Positions 52,425 through 60,502 of a stretch of DNA of 64,000 nt are shown one piece after another. The DNA comes from Yunchengibacter salinarum (lineage in GTDB: Bacteria; Pseudomonadota; Alphaproteobacteria; Sphingomonadales; Kordiimonadaceae). The notes beneath the pieces are model-generated. The model saw only the letters and a list, made by a program, of their open reading frames with translations. It did not search any database and was not told the DNA's origin. A program made the translations under genes and the position numbers. The DNA lies in contig NZ_JBBJLN010000006.1 in NCBI RefSeq assembly GCF_037658235.1, positions 154,750 to 218,749 on the forward strand, written 5' to 3'. How positions within the stretch are numbered: the first letter of the stretch is position 1; every line of letters starts with the position of its first letter.

Positions 52425-52824
52425 GAAAGCCCCCTGCGGATAGAGTCGTCGCTACAATCTTAAAGCGCGAAAAACGCGAAAGTCGTATATTCGTTCAGGG
52501 GGTCTATATTGCAATCAAAACCGAAGGGTATTTTATGAAATATATTTAAGTTACTGTTTTAAATAATTTTTTCTGAAATGAAATTTTTGTTATCGCCACA
52601 AAGGATTGATTATTCACGCGCAGATGAAATAGTTAATATATAATTATACAATTTTTAATTTAATATCACTTTATACAGATTTTATTTCCGGTCGCATGAT
52701 GGCGCCGCGAAGCACAGTGGGCCGCCCACCCCAAAGGCGCGCGGTCAGGGCCCCACAGCGGCACGGGGCAGCCCGCCTGCCCTGCCCTGTGCCATGGAAG
52801 ATAACCGGCTCAAGGTGGGCGCGG
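52425..52824. other. AT-rich intergenic region upstream of the RTX gene
   Basis: This 400-bp stretch has no gene. Bases 52455-52700 are very AT-rich (runs such as TTTTAAATAATTTTTT and TTAATATATAATTATAC), in sharp contrast with the GC-rich flanks. Bases 52700-52824 return to high GC. The AT-rich part is the likely promoter of the RTX gene and a likely binding area for H-NS- or MucR-type silencers. Confidence 0.6.
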
Positions 52825-55800
52825 TCATTCCGCCGCGCGGGCGGGGGCGGGGTCCGGGTTTTTGAAGGCGGCGAGTTTTTCTTCCATTTCCGGCAGGGTC
52901 CGGGCGACGCTTTCCTCCTTCACCGGGCCGAAGCCGCGAATCTGGTCGGGGAAGCTGGCCAGGTCCACAGCCGCATCCCGGTTGCCCGCCGTCAGGTTTT
53001 CAAGAATGGCGGCCACCACCGCTTCATAGCGGCGGATCAATGCCCGCTCCATGCGGCGTTCCTGTGTATAGCCGAACAGGTCCAGCTTCGTGCCGCGCAG
53101 GCGGCGCATGGCGGCGAGGGGCCGGAACAGCAGCCGCACCCACGGACCAAAGGCGCGCTTTTTCGGGCGGCCCTGGGCATCCTTGGCGCGGGACAGCAGC
53201 GGCGGCGCCATATGGTGCCGGATGGTATAGTCGCCGGTGAAGGTATCCGCGATGGCCTTGCGGAAATGGTCGCTCAGATGCAGGCGGGCCACTTCATATT
53301 CATCCTTATAGGCCATCAGCTTGAAATAATAACGGGCGACGGCCTGTGTCAGCTTGCGGTCATGGAAGCCAAGCGCGGCTTCTCGTGAGCGCACCTGCTC
53401 CACCAGCACGCGATAGGTTTCGGCATAATCCCGGTCCTGATAATCGGTCAGAAAATCGGCGCGCCGGTTCACCATGGCGTCCAGGTCTTCCGCGTCGCTG
53501 ACCGTCTCCGGCGCGCCGAAAGCAGCCTCATACACGGCTTCCGGGTCCACAAAGGCCAGCCGGCCCAGCGCAAAGGCGGTGCGGTTCCTGTCCACCGCCA
53601 CGCCGTTCAGCTCAATGGCCCGATCCAGGCTTTCCAGCCCCACCGGCAGCAGGCCCGCCTGCGTGGCATAGCCCATCATCATCATATTGGCGAAGACGGT
53701 ATCGCCCATCAGCGCTTCCGCCAGCCGGTTGGCGGCGATCACATTCATGCCCTCCGCCCCGGTGGCGCGCTTCAATTTTTCAAGGCGCAGATCCTTGTGC
53801 ATGTCCGCGTCCCGGTCCTGCACATAATCGGCGGTGGGGATTTCCGTGCCATTGACCACCAGCTTCGTGCGGCCCGGCCGCATCACATTGAGCGCCTTCT
53901 GCTCGCTCGCCACCACCAGGTCGCAGGCGATCACCGCATCCGCCTGGCCCGTATCGGTGCGCACCTGGGTGAGCGCATCGGGGCTTTCGCCCACCCGCAC
54001 ATAGGTCAGCACCGCGCCGCCCTTCTGGGCAAAGCCCATAAAGTCCAGCACGCTGGCGCCCTTGCCTTCCAGATGGGCGGCCATGGTGATCACCTGCCCC
54101 ACCGTGACCACGCCGGTTCCGCCCACACCCGCCACCAGCATGTCATAAAGTCTGGAAACGCCCGGCACATCAGGCACGGGCAGGTCATCGAAGCGGGCGG
54201 AAAGGCGCTCGATCGCGCTTTGGTCGGAGCCTTTCTTCAACGCGCCGCCCTCCACGGTCACGAAGCTGGGGCAAAAACCCTTCAGGCAGCTATAATCCTT
54301 GTTGCAGCTCGACTGGTCGATCTGGCGCTTGCGGCCGAACGGGGTTTCCTTCGGCACCACGGACAGGCAGTTGGACTGCACCGAGCAGTCGCCGCAGCCC
54401 TCGCACACCAGATCATTGATGAAGACCCGTTTCGCCGGATCGGGATAGGTGCCGCGCTTGCGCCGACGGCGCTTTTCCGCCGCGCAGGCCTGATCGTAAA
54501 TCAAGACGGTCACGCCCGGAATGTCCCGCAGTTCCCGCTGCACATCGTCCAGTTCGTCCCGGTGATGGATGGTGACGCCGCGCGGGAAGTGGAAGCCATT
54601 GTTATATTTTTCCGGCTCGTCCGACAGCACGGCGATACGGTCCACCCCCTCGGCGCGCACCTGATTGGCGATGCCGTCCACGGTGATCTGGCCGTCCACG
54701 GGCTGGCCGCCGGTCATGGCCACCGCATCATTGAACAGGATTTTGTAGGTGATGTTGGTGCCCGCGGCGATGGCCTGGCGTATGGCCATGCTGCCGGAGT
54801 GGAAATAGGTGCCCTCGCCCAGATTCTGGAACACATGGCCCTTGCCGGTGAAGGTGGACTTGCCCAGCCAGTTGACACCCTCGCCCCCCATCTGGATCAG
54901 GCTGTCCGTATCCCAGTTCATCCAGCTTGCCATGAAGTGGCAGCCGATCCCGGCGAGCGCGTGGCTGCCTTCCGGCACATGGGTGGAGGTGTTGTGCGGG
55001 CAGCCGGAGCAGAAATAGGGCAGCCGCTTCACGCCGCCGATCTCGGCCTCCGGGTGCAGGTCGGCGTCCAGCTTTTCCAAAAGCTCGCGGAAGCTGCCCT
55101 CCCCCAGCAGGCGTTCCAGCCGCCGGGCGATAAGGGGGGCCAGAAGGCTGGGGCTCAACTCCCCGGTCCAGGGGATCAACGGCTCGCCCGCCTCGTCATA
55201 TTTGCCGATCACGCGGCCCGGCTTGTCGCCGGGCAGGTCGTACAGGAATTCCTTGATCTGGCTCTCGATGATGCCGCGCTTTTCCTCCACGACAACCACT
55301 TCCTGCTTGCCCTCCAGAAAGCGCAGCATCCCCGCCGTTTCCAGCGGCCAGACCATGCCCACCTTGTAAATGTCGATGCCCAGTTCCCGGCAACGGGCCG
55401 CATCCAGCCCCAGATAGGTGAGCGCGGCCATCAGGTCCAGATGGCCCTTGCCGGTGGTGACGATACCGAAGCGGGCCTCGTCCAGCCCGTACACGGTGCG
55501 ATCGATCGGGTTGGCGCGGGCGAATGCACGCACGGCTTCCACCTTGTGCACCAGGCGCGCTTCGATCTGCGGCCCCGGCAGGTCCGGCCAGCGATAGTGC
55601 AGGCCATCCGGCGGCGGGGTGAAATCGTCCGGCGTGGTAAAGGCGGGCAGGTCCGGCACGTCCACGGTCATGCCGCTTTCCACGGTTTCCGAAATGGCCT
55701 TAAACCCCACCCAGGTCCCGGAAAAGCGGCTGAGGGCGAAGCCGTACAGCCCGAACTCCAGATATTCCTGCACATTGGCCGGGTTCAGCACCGGCATGAA

Positions 55801-56319
55801 CCAGGCCATGAAGGCCACGTCCGACTGGTGCGACATGGAGGAGGAGACGCAGCCATGATCATCCCCCGCCACCACCAGCACGCCGCCATGGGGGCTGGAG
55901 CCATAGGCATTGCCGTGCTTCAGCGCGTCGCCGGAGCGGTCCACCCCCGGCCCCTTGCCATACCAGATGGAAAAGACGCCCTGTACCTCCCGGTTCGGGG
56001 CCGTTTCCACCTGCTGGGTGCCGAGAATGGCGGTGGCGGCCAGATCCTCATTGATGGCGGGCTGGAAGGTGATGTCATAATCATCCAGCAGACGCCCCGC
56101 CCGCCATAGCTGCTGGTCATAGCCGCCAAGCGGCGACCCGCGATAGCCGGAAATGAAGCCCGCCGTGTTCAGGCCGCGGGCCTTGTCGGCGGCCCGCTGC
56201 ATCAGCGGCAGGCGCGCCAGCGCCTGCGTGCCGGTCAGAAAGACCCGCTTGCGGTCCAGGTTGAACCGGTCCTCAAGCCTATAATCCAGCAGCCCGGTTC
56301 CATCGCGGCGGTCGGTCAT
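52825..56319 (-). CDS. Indolepyruvate ferredoxin oxidoreductase, fused alpha-beta
   Basis: The 1164-residue enzyme joins IorA- and IorB-like parts. The N-terminal region holds GFISGYRGSPLGGYDQQLWRA and a TPP-binding region with FCSGCPHNTSTHVPEGSHALAGIGCHFMASWM. The middle has an iron-sulfur motif CEGCGDCSVQSNC and a further Cys set CNKDYSCLKGFC. The C-terminal gamma-like domain has VAGVGGTGVVTVGQVITMAA. It decarboxylates aryl pyruvates to acyl-CoA in aromatic amino-acid breakdown, with ferredoxin as the electron acceptor. It diverges from an Lrp/AsnC regulator, which probably controls it. Confidence 0.93.
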   Translation of the reverse strand: MTDRRDGTGLLDYRLEDRFNLDRKRVFLTGTQALARLPLMQRAADKARGLNTAGFISGYRGSPLGGYDQQLWRAGRLLDDYDITFQPAINEDLAATAILGTQQVETAPNREVQGVFSIWYGKGPGVDRSGDALKHGNAYGSSPHGGVLVVAGDDHGCVSSSMSHQSDVAFMAWFMPVLNPANVQEYLEFGLYGFALSRFSGTWVGFKAISETVESGMTVDVPDLPAFTTPDDFTPPPDGLHYRWPDLPGPQIEARLVHKVEAVRAFARANPIDRTVYGLDEARFGIVTTGKGHLDLMAALTYLGLDAARCRELGIDIYKVGMVWPLETAGMLRFLEGKQEVVVVEEKRGIIESQIKEFLYDLPGDKPGRVIGKYDEAGEPLIPWTGELSPSLLAPLIARRLERLLGEGSFRELLEKLDADLHPEAEIGGVKRLPYFCSGCPHNTSTHVPEGSHALAGIGCHFMASWMNWDTDSLIQMGGEGVNWLGKSTFTGKGHVFQNLGEGTYFHSGSMAIRQAIAAGTNITYKILFNDAVAMTGGQPVDGQITVDGIANQVRAEGVDRIAVLSDEPEKYNNGFHFPRGVTIHHRDELDDVQRELRDIPGVTVLIYDQACAAEKRRRRKRGTYPDPAKRVFINDLVCEGCGDCSVQSNCLSVVPKETPFGRKRQIDQSSCNKDYSCLKGFCPSFVTVEGGALKKGSDQSAIERLSARFDDLPVPDVPGVSRLYDMLVAGVGGTGVVTVGQVITMAAHLEGKGASVLDFMGFAQKGGAVLTYVRVGESPDALTQVRTDTGQADAVIACDLVVASEQKALNVMRPGRTKLVVNGTEIPTADYVQDRDADMHKDLRLEKLKRATGAEGMNVIAANRLAEALMGDTVFANMMMMGYATQAGLLPVGLESLDRAIELNGVAVDRNRTAFALGRLAFVDPEAVYEAAFGAPETVSDAEDLDAMVNRRADFLTDYQDRDYAETYRVLVEQVRSREAALGFHDRKLTQAVARYYFKLMAYKDEYEVARLHLSDHFRKAIADTFTGDYTIRHHMAPPLLSRAKDAQGRPKKRAFGPWVRLLFRPLAAMRRLRGTKLDLFGYTQERRMERALIRRYEAVVAAILENLTAGNRDAAVDLASFPDQIRGFGPVKEESVARTLPEMEEKLAAFKNPDPAPARAAE

Positions 56320-56400
56320 GGTGCACCCTCCTTCAATCCTCTGGCCAGTCTATCCCGAATGGCGGGAAAAGGGTGTGCATTCCAACACGCTTGGCGGTGG

Positions 56401-56424
56401 ATATATGAATGATCCTTCCATATA
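56401..56424. promoter_or_regulatory. AT-rich imperfect inverted repeat between ior and lrp genes
   Basis: In the 145-bp divergent gap, ATATATGAA and TTCCATATA face each other across six bases in a local AT-rich patch. Lrp/AsnC proteins bind such degenerate palindromes. The match has mismatches, so the site is only a candidate. Confidence 0.35.
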
Positions 56425-56464
56425 ATAATGAAATTCGATGGAAATTGATCACAAGGGGCCGGTG

Positions 56465-56938
56465 ATGACAGAGACCATCCACAATCTGGACGACACGGAT
56501 CGCCGCCTGCTCGCCTGCCTTCAGGAAAACGGGCGGCTTACCAATCAGGAACTGGCGGAAGCGGCCAACACATCCCCCGCCACCTGTTCCCGCCGCCTGA
56601 AGGCGCTGGAACAGGCCGGCGTGATCCGCCGCCATACCGTGCTGCTGGACCGGGAAAAACTCGGCGTGTCGCTCTGCGCCATCGTGCAGATCAGCCTGAT
56701 CCGCCACGGCGCGGTGGACGTGGCCGCCGTGGAAGACGCCATCTGCGCCCACCCGCAGGTGCAGGAATGCTATGCCGCCAGCGGCGACGCCGACATCATC
56801 ATGCGCGTGGTGGCCCACGATATCGCCAGCTATAACCGCTTCCTGGAAGATGTGTTGTTTCCCATGGAAGGCGTTTCGCAGGTGCGCAGCAATATCGTCC
56901 TCAGGGAGTTGAAATACGAGGTGGCATTGCCTGTGTGA
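56465..56938 (+). CDS. Lrp/AsnC-family transcriptional regulator
   Basis: The 157-residue protein has an N-terminal helix-turn-helix (about residues 8-55: DTDRRLLACLQENGRLTNQELAEAANTSPATCSRRLKALEQAGVIRR), and a C-terminal RAM domain with the ligand-sensing YAASGDADIIMRVVAHDIASYNRFLED. The ATG at 56465 follows AAGGGG; an in-frame ATG at 56438 is also open. It diverges from the indolepyruvate oxidoreductase gene by 145 bp, and regulators of this family often respond to aromatic or branched amino acids in this arrangement. It is the last gene that looks like core genome before the mobile region. Confidence 0.9.
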   Translation: MTETIHNLDDTDRRLLACLQENGRLTNQELAEAANTSPATCSRRLKALEQAGVIRRHTVLLDREKLGVSLCAIVQISLIRHGAVDVAAVEDAICAHPQVQECYAASGDADIIMRVVAHDIASYNRFLEDVLFPMEGVSQVRSNIVLRELKYEVALPV

Positions 56939-57135
56939 GCAGCCCCACCTCCAGGTTCAGGGCGCATGGCCGACAACAACATTTAGGATCGCGGCAAAGG
57001 GCGGCGAAGAAATTTTGAGCCAGCTAATAGACGCGATCCCTCGGCAAGCACAAAAACAACAGGGCTGAAGAAAGCATCTGTCAGAGCACAGATTGGGACG
57101 GCCCACCTGACGGGCAAGCACCCGACCGCCTCTCC

Positions 57136-57149
57136 GTACTACCTTTTTT
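57136..57149. repeat. 14-bp direct repeat, left flank of the IS3-type element
   Basis: GTACTACCTTTTTT occurs here and again at 58563-58576, directly bordering both ends of the element. It may be a target-site duplication, but 14 bp is far longer than the 3-5 bp usual for the IS3 family. The 197 bp before it (56939-57135) hold nothing I recognise. Confidence 0.7.
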
Positions 57150-57188
57150 TGTACCGGGGCACGGTTCTGAGACAACGCGTTGCGCTGG

Positions 57189-57707
57189 TTAGGCCGCCAT
57201 TTTAACCCCCGTGGCGGCTTCGGGTTCAAGGGCTTTTTGCTCGGCCCTGATCTGATCGGGTGTTTTGTACCCGTAACGCTGCCGTAGCCATGAGGCATTG
57301 TATTCGGCCGCAAAGCTGGCCAGCGCCTGCCGCAAGTCTTCGACGGTCTCGAAGTATTGCACCCAGAGCAGCTGCTCCTTGAGGGTGCGGATGGCGCGTT
57401 CGGCCACGCCGTTGCCCTCGGGCTGCCGGACGAAGGCCGGTGAACTGACGATGCCGAAGCATTCGATCTCGCGTCGGAAGTCGTGCGCCATGTAGTTCGA
57501 GCCGTGGTCGTGGCGCAGGATCAGGCCCTTGGCCACGTTCGGCCCCACGCCGCCGAAGTGGCGGGTGACGCCTTGCCGGACCGGCTCCAGGGCCTCCCAC
57601 CGGCTTGCGCTTGATGAGGCATGGGTGTCGATGAACTCACCCGAGCAATGATCGACCGCGATGAACACATAGGCGCGCCCCTCACCAGTGGTGACCGTCT
57701 GGGTCAT
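57189..57707 (-). pseudogene. IS3-type transposase OrfB, catalytic C-terminal part (frameshifted)
   Basis: A 172-residue open frame with an integrase-core region. The second catalytic Asp is in LRHDHGSNYMA and the Glu is in EGNGVAERAIRTLKEQ; YNASWLRQRYGYKTPDQIRAEQ is the usual tail. The codons just upstream of its ATG read DEVWGTD in the same frame, which holds the first catalytic Asp. They belong to a normal OrfB whose N-terminal half is now in another frame (57704-58099). The stop of that half overlaps this ATG (ATGA), so a separate product is possible, but it lacks the first Asp. Confidence 0.8.
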
Positions 57708-58099
57708 ATCGGTCCCCCAGACCTCATCGACCCTGTCGGTTGGGCATCGCGCTGGACAGGGCGCTGCGGTGCGAGCAGGTTGTTCTCGTTCATGACACGC
57801 CGGACCCGGCGCGCGGCTGTGCGCACGCCCTTGGCCCGCAGTCGCGCCCAGACTTTACGGTAGCCCTCGCCGGAAAACGGCGAGGCGGCGATGACCGCCT
57901 CAATGTGGATCAGCAACTCGGCGTCATTACACGCGCCCTGCGGCCCCCGCCGCTTCGGAGCACGACCCACATTGGCGGCCTCGACGCCATCTGTCGCAGC
58001 ACGATGCCGGTAGACTGTCGCCCGGGGCACACCCCAGATCCTGCAGACGCGGGACATGCCAAAGCGGCGGTGCGTGGAGATCGAATGCGCCCGGCTCAT
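57704..58099 (-). pseudogene. IS3-type transposase OrfB, N-terminal part (frameshifted)
   Basis: This 131-residue frame has the helix-turn-helix-like SRVCRIWGVPRATVYRHR and the HTH_21-type GEGYRKVWARLRAKGVRTAARRVRRVMNENNLLAPQR of IS3 OrfB proteins. After QRDAQPT the frame goes wrong and ends in a short odd tail, while the correct continuation lies in the -1 frame. A single-base loss near 57735-57742 explains this. It starts with an ATGA overlap with the end of orfA. Confidence 0.78.
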
Positions 58100-58497
58100 C
58101 TCTTCGACCTCCGCCGGGCCAAAGGGCGGCCGCCCTCCAGCTTGTCGATCCTGGCGTAGAGCAACTCGTTGTCCATGGTGATCTCTCCCACCTTGGCCTT
58201 GAGCCGCGCGATCTCGTCATCACGCCCGTCGCGTTCGCGCTCCTTGAGCGCGCTTTCCGCCCCCATCAGGACCTTGTCGCGCCACTTTGTCAGGCGGTGG
58301 ACGGGAACGTTCTCCTCCCGAGAGACCGCCTCCAGACTCTCCCCGCGAAGCAACCGTTGCACCACCGCCAGCTTCCGCTTCGCAGAAAACCGCTTGATGC
58401 CACCGGCCACGGCCTCGCCGTCGCCAGCGTGATGAGCGCGCGACGACGAGGCCGTGGCCTCCGTCCCGCCAGGTGTCGAGCTGTTCTTGTCGTCCAT
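58096..58497 (-). CDS. IS3-type transposase OrfA
   Basis: A 133-residue DNA-binding subunit with a helix-turn-helix at about residues 36-75 (FSAKRKLAVVQRLLRGESLEAVSREENVPVHRLTKWRDK), followed by a leucine-zipper-like coiled coil (ALKERERDGRDDEIARLKAKVGEITMDNELLYARIDKLE). Its TGA overlaps the orfB ATG by four bases. No poly-A slippery site is seen at the overlap, so coupling rather than frameshifting may link the two in the intact element. Confidence 0.78.
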   Translation of the reverse strand: MDDKNSSTPGGTEATASSSRAHHAGDGEAVAGGIKRFSAKRKLAVVQRLLRGESLEAVSREENVPVHRLTKWRDKVLMGAESALKERERDGRDDEIARLKAKVGEITMDNELLYARIDKLEGGRPLARRRSKR

Positions 58498-58562
58498 ATC
58501 CTATTCTCCTTCGCTCGGAAAATAGCGCTGCGAACTGTCTCAAGAAACCGTGCCCCAACCCA

Positions 58563-58576
58563 GTACTACCTTTTTT
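58563..58576. repeat. 14-bp direct repeat, right flank of the IS3-type element
   Basis: This second copy of GTACTACCTTTTTT begins directly after the right end of the insertion sequence. Together with 57136-57149 it brackets the element exactly. Confidence 0.7.
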
Positions 58577-58880
58577 CAACAGGAGCACAGCAAGGCGGCT
58601 TGACCGCTGAGCTATCCATTCGCAGGTCGGCGGGGTGGTCGGCCGGTCGAGGCCAAAACCTGAAAATTTTAGTGGCGCTCTAAAGGTTTGACATCGCCAT
58701 AAAAGATTAGTTCAGGTTTTTCGTAAAATTATTTTTGTAATATTATTTCTAGAAATATAGTTAACGTATATAATGTAAGATTTTGACAAGATTTCCAAAA
58801 AAGTGTATTTATGATATTTTGTTTAAAATTACACAACTTTAAAAGTTAAATATATTGATCAATATTATTATAAAGTGTTT

Positions 58881-58937
58881 TGACGTCAATGTGACGTCAA
58901 TGTGACGTCAATGTGACGTCTAATAGACGTCACATTG
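58881..58937. repeat. Iteron-like tandem TGACGTCAATG repeats with 12-bp inverted repeat
   Basis: Three perfect 11-bp units TGACGTCAATG start at 58881, 58892 and 58903, and a fourth partial unit (TGACGTC) at 58914. The last units also form an inverted repeat: CAATGTGACGTC, TAATA, GACGTCACATTG (58909-58937). TGACGTCA itself is palindromic. Such phased arrays in AT-rich DNA are typical of replication-initiator or repressor binding regions. Confidence 0.85.
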
Positions 58938-59183
58938 ACATAGATTTTATCAAATTTATTTAAAATTAGAATGAATTGTATTTTTTCACACTTCACACGC
59001 AGGCATTTTGACGAAAAAAAGCTGGAAATTTTTTTGCATTTATGACTTTATTTCAACAAAAAATAGCATATAAAAATCAGTGATACTAAAAATAAAATTT
59101 TATAAGCCTGAAGCCTAAACTCATAGGTTTATCATACTGAAAGTATTTTTTTGCTATTTTTTGATGTGTTTTTGCCCTTGGGG

Positions 59184-59326
59184 CTGAAGCGTGTCCACTT
59201 TCGAGAAAGCGCTTTCAAATTTTCAAACCCTGAAGCGTGTTAAGGTAAAGAAACGAAATGACCATAATTTTCGCCAATTACCCTGAAGCGTCCGTGGGAC
59301 CATTAGATGCAAAAACCCTGAAGCGT
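59184..59326. repeat. Four direct CTGAAGCGT repeats
   Basis: CTGAAGCGT occurs at 59184-59192 and, as CCCTGAAGCGT, at 59228-59238, 59281-59291 and 59316-59326. The spacers are 35, 42 and 24 bp and unlike one another. The spacing is too irregular for a CRISPR array. Confidence 0.75.
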
Positions 59327-59436
59327 CCGCCCCCATTTGGTCCATATGCACCGTTAATAAAACGAGCCCTATAAAAAGTAAGTTTTTCTAATCTTTAAGG
59401 TCGGGCAGCCGTGCGCGCTTGAAAAACGCCGATCTA

Positions 59437-60487
59437 GAGCACATTTCTCTGAATTTGAATCGCTTTAAGGGATTCCCATTGGTGCCGACCCGTGATTCTG
59501 TATGTTGAGGCAAATCGGGAGGCAGATATGGGACGGTGGTACGGCTTGGACCTTCGGCAGCGTGTGATTGCGGCGATTGATGGAGGTATGTCGGCCCGAG
59601 CGGCTGCCATGCGGTTTTCAGTGGCGCCGTCTACGGCGATCCGTTGGCACGCTCAATGGCGCAGCCGAGGCTCGGTGGCGCCGGCGCCGCAGGGTCAGCC
59701 CCGTGGGTCCCGTCTGGACGCCCATGCAGTCTTCCTGTTCGGCTTGATCGAGGGGCGCAAGGACATCACGCTGTACGAAATGGTCGAAGCGCTGGAAGCC
59801 GACCGCGATCTCCGGGTAGCCCGGTCCACCTTGTGGAAATTTCTGAACCGGCACGGCTGGACATTTAAAAAAAGACCGCGCACGCGAGCGAGCAGCAGCG
59901 CCCTGACGTCCTTAGTCGGCGCCAGGCCTGGTTCGACGCGCAACCGGATTTGGACCCGGAGCGGCTGATCTTCATCGACGAGACCGGCGCATCAACAAAG
60001 ATGGCCCGCCTGCGCGGGCGAGCGCCGAAGGGAGAGCGGTGCCGCGCATCGGTCCCGCACGGCCATTGGAAAACAACCACCTTCACGGTTGGCCTTCGGC
60101 TCGGCGGCTTGGACGCGCCCATGCTCCTGGACGGTCCGATGAACGGACCCGCCTTCCTCGCTTATGTGCGCCAGGTGCTCGTGCCAACGCTCAAGCCCGA
60201 CGATGTGGTGGTGATGGATAACCTGCCAGCTCACAAGGTCTTTAGCGTGCGCCAGGCCATCGAAGAGGCAGGGGCAAGACTTCTTTATCTTCCGCCCTAT
60301 TCGCCCGACTTCAATCCCATCGAACTCGCCTTCTCGAAGCTCAAGGCCCTCCTGCGAAAGGCAACCGCACGAACTGTCGACGAGCTTTGGGATACAGTCG
60401 CTGACTGCCTCGGCGCCTTCACGCCAGATGAATGCATCAACTACTTCGCCGCCGCAGGATAGGATCTGGATTAAAGTGAATCTGCTC
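59437..60487 (+). mobile_element. IS630-family insertion sequence, 1051 bp
   Basis: TA dinucleotides flank both ends (59435-59436 and 60488-60489), as expected for IS630/Tc1 elements. The tips are imperfect inverted repeats: GAGCACATTTCTCT on the left, and GAGCAGATTCACTT read inward from the right. A frameshifted transposase fills the centre. The right end is only 15 bases from the toxin stop codon. Confidence 0.83.
59528..60462 (+). CDS. IS630-family transposase, expressed by a -1 frameshift
   Basis: The first frame (59528-59968) gives the HTH half, MGRWYGLDLRQRVIAAIDGG to TLWKFLNRHGWTFKK. The second, in the -1 frame (open from about 59875 to 60462), gives KKTAHASEQQRPDVLSRR, then the DDE half: IFIDETGASTKM, VVMDNLPAHK and YSPDFNPIELAFSKLK. 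The switch falls at a run of seven A bases (59867-59873), a plausible slippage site; programmed frameshifting is known in this family. Joined, the protein is about 311 residues and keeps all three acidic residues. Confidence 0.82.
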
Positions 60488-60502
60488 TAGGCTCAGGTCA
60501 GT

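Larger units (their letters stand above)
57150..58562 (-). mobile_element. IS3-family-type insertion sequence, 1413 bp
   Basis: The left end TGTACCGGGGCACGGTT and the right end, read inward, TGGGTTGGGGCACGGTT, share TG and GGGGCACGGTT, followed by further matches (TGAGACA, then GCGC). TG/CA tips are typical of the family. Inside lie an orfA and an orfB with HTH and DDE parts on the minus strand. OrfB is broken by a frameshift, so the copy is probably inactive. Confidence 0.8.
58577..59436. other. 860-bp AT-rich geneless region
   Basis: No credible gene is found between the two insertion sequences. The first 100 bp are GC-rich and hold a tRNA-D-arm-like segment (minus strand 58598-58617). Bases 58680-59170 are very AT-rich, with an iteron-like array at 58881-58937. 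Bases 59184-59326 carry four direct copies of CTGAAGCGT. The composition is unlike the rest of the window except for the RTX leader, which points to foreign or regulatory DNA. Confidence 0.65.

Noticed and set aside
53797..56109. A 770-codon plus-strand frame opposite the indolepyruvate oxidoreductase gene.
   Set aside because: Same type of antisense shadow; the minus-strand gene is certain.
56957..57313. A 118-codon minus-strand frame spanning the IS3 left end and its flank.
   Set aside because: It starts inside the transposase gene in another frame and crosses the end of the element, with no domain.
58598..58617. Complete tRNA gene on the minus strand.
   Set aside because: Only the D-arm region fits; no anticodon stem, T arm or CCA-side acceptor pairing can be built.
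59184..59326. Possible CRISPR array.
   Set aside because: The repeats are only 9-11 bp, the spacers vary from 24 to 42 bp, and no cas gene is near.
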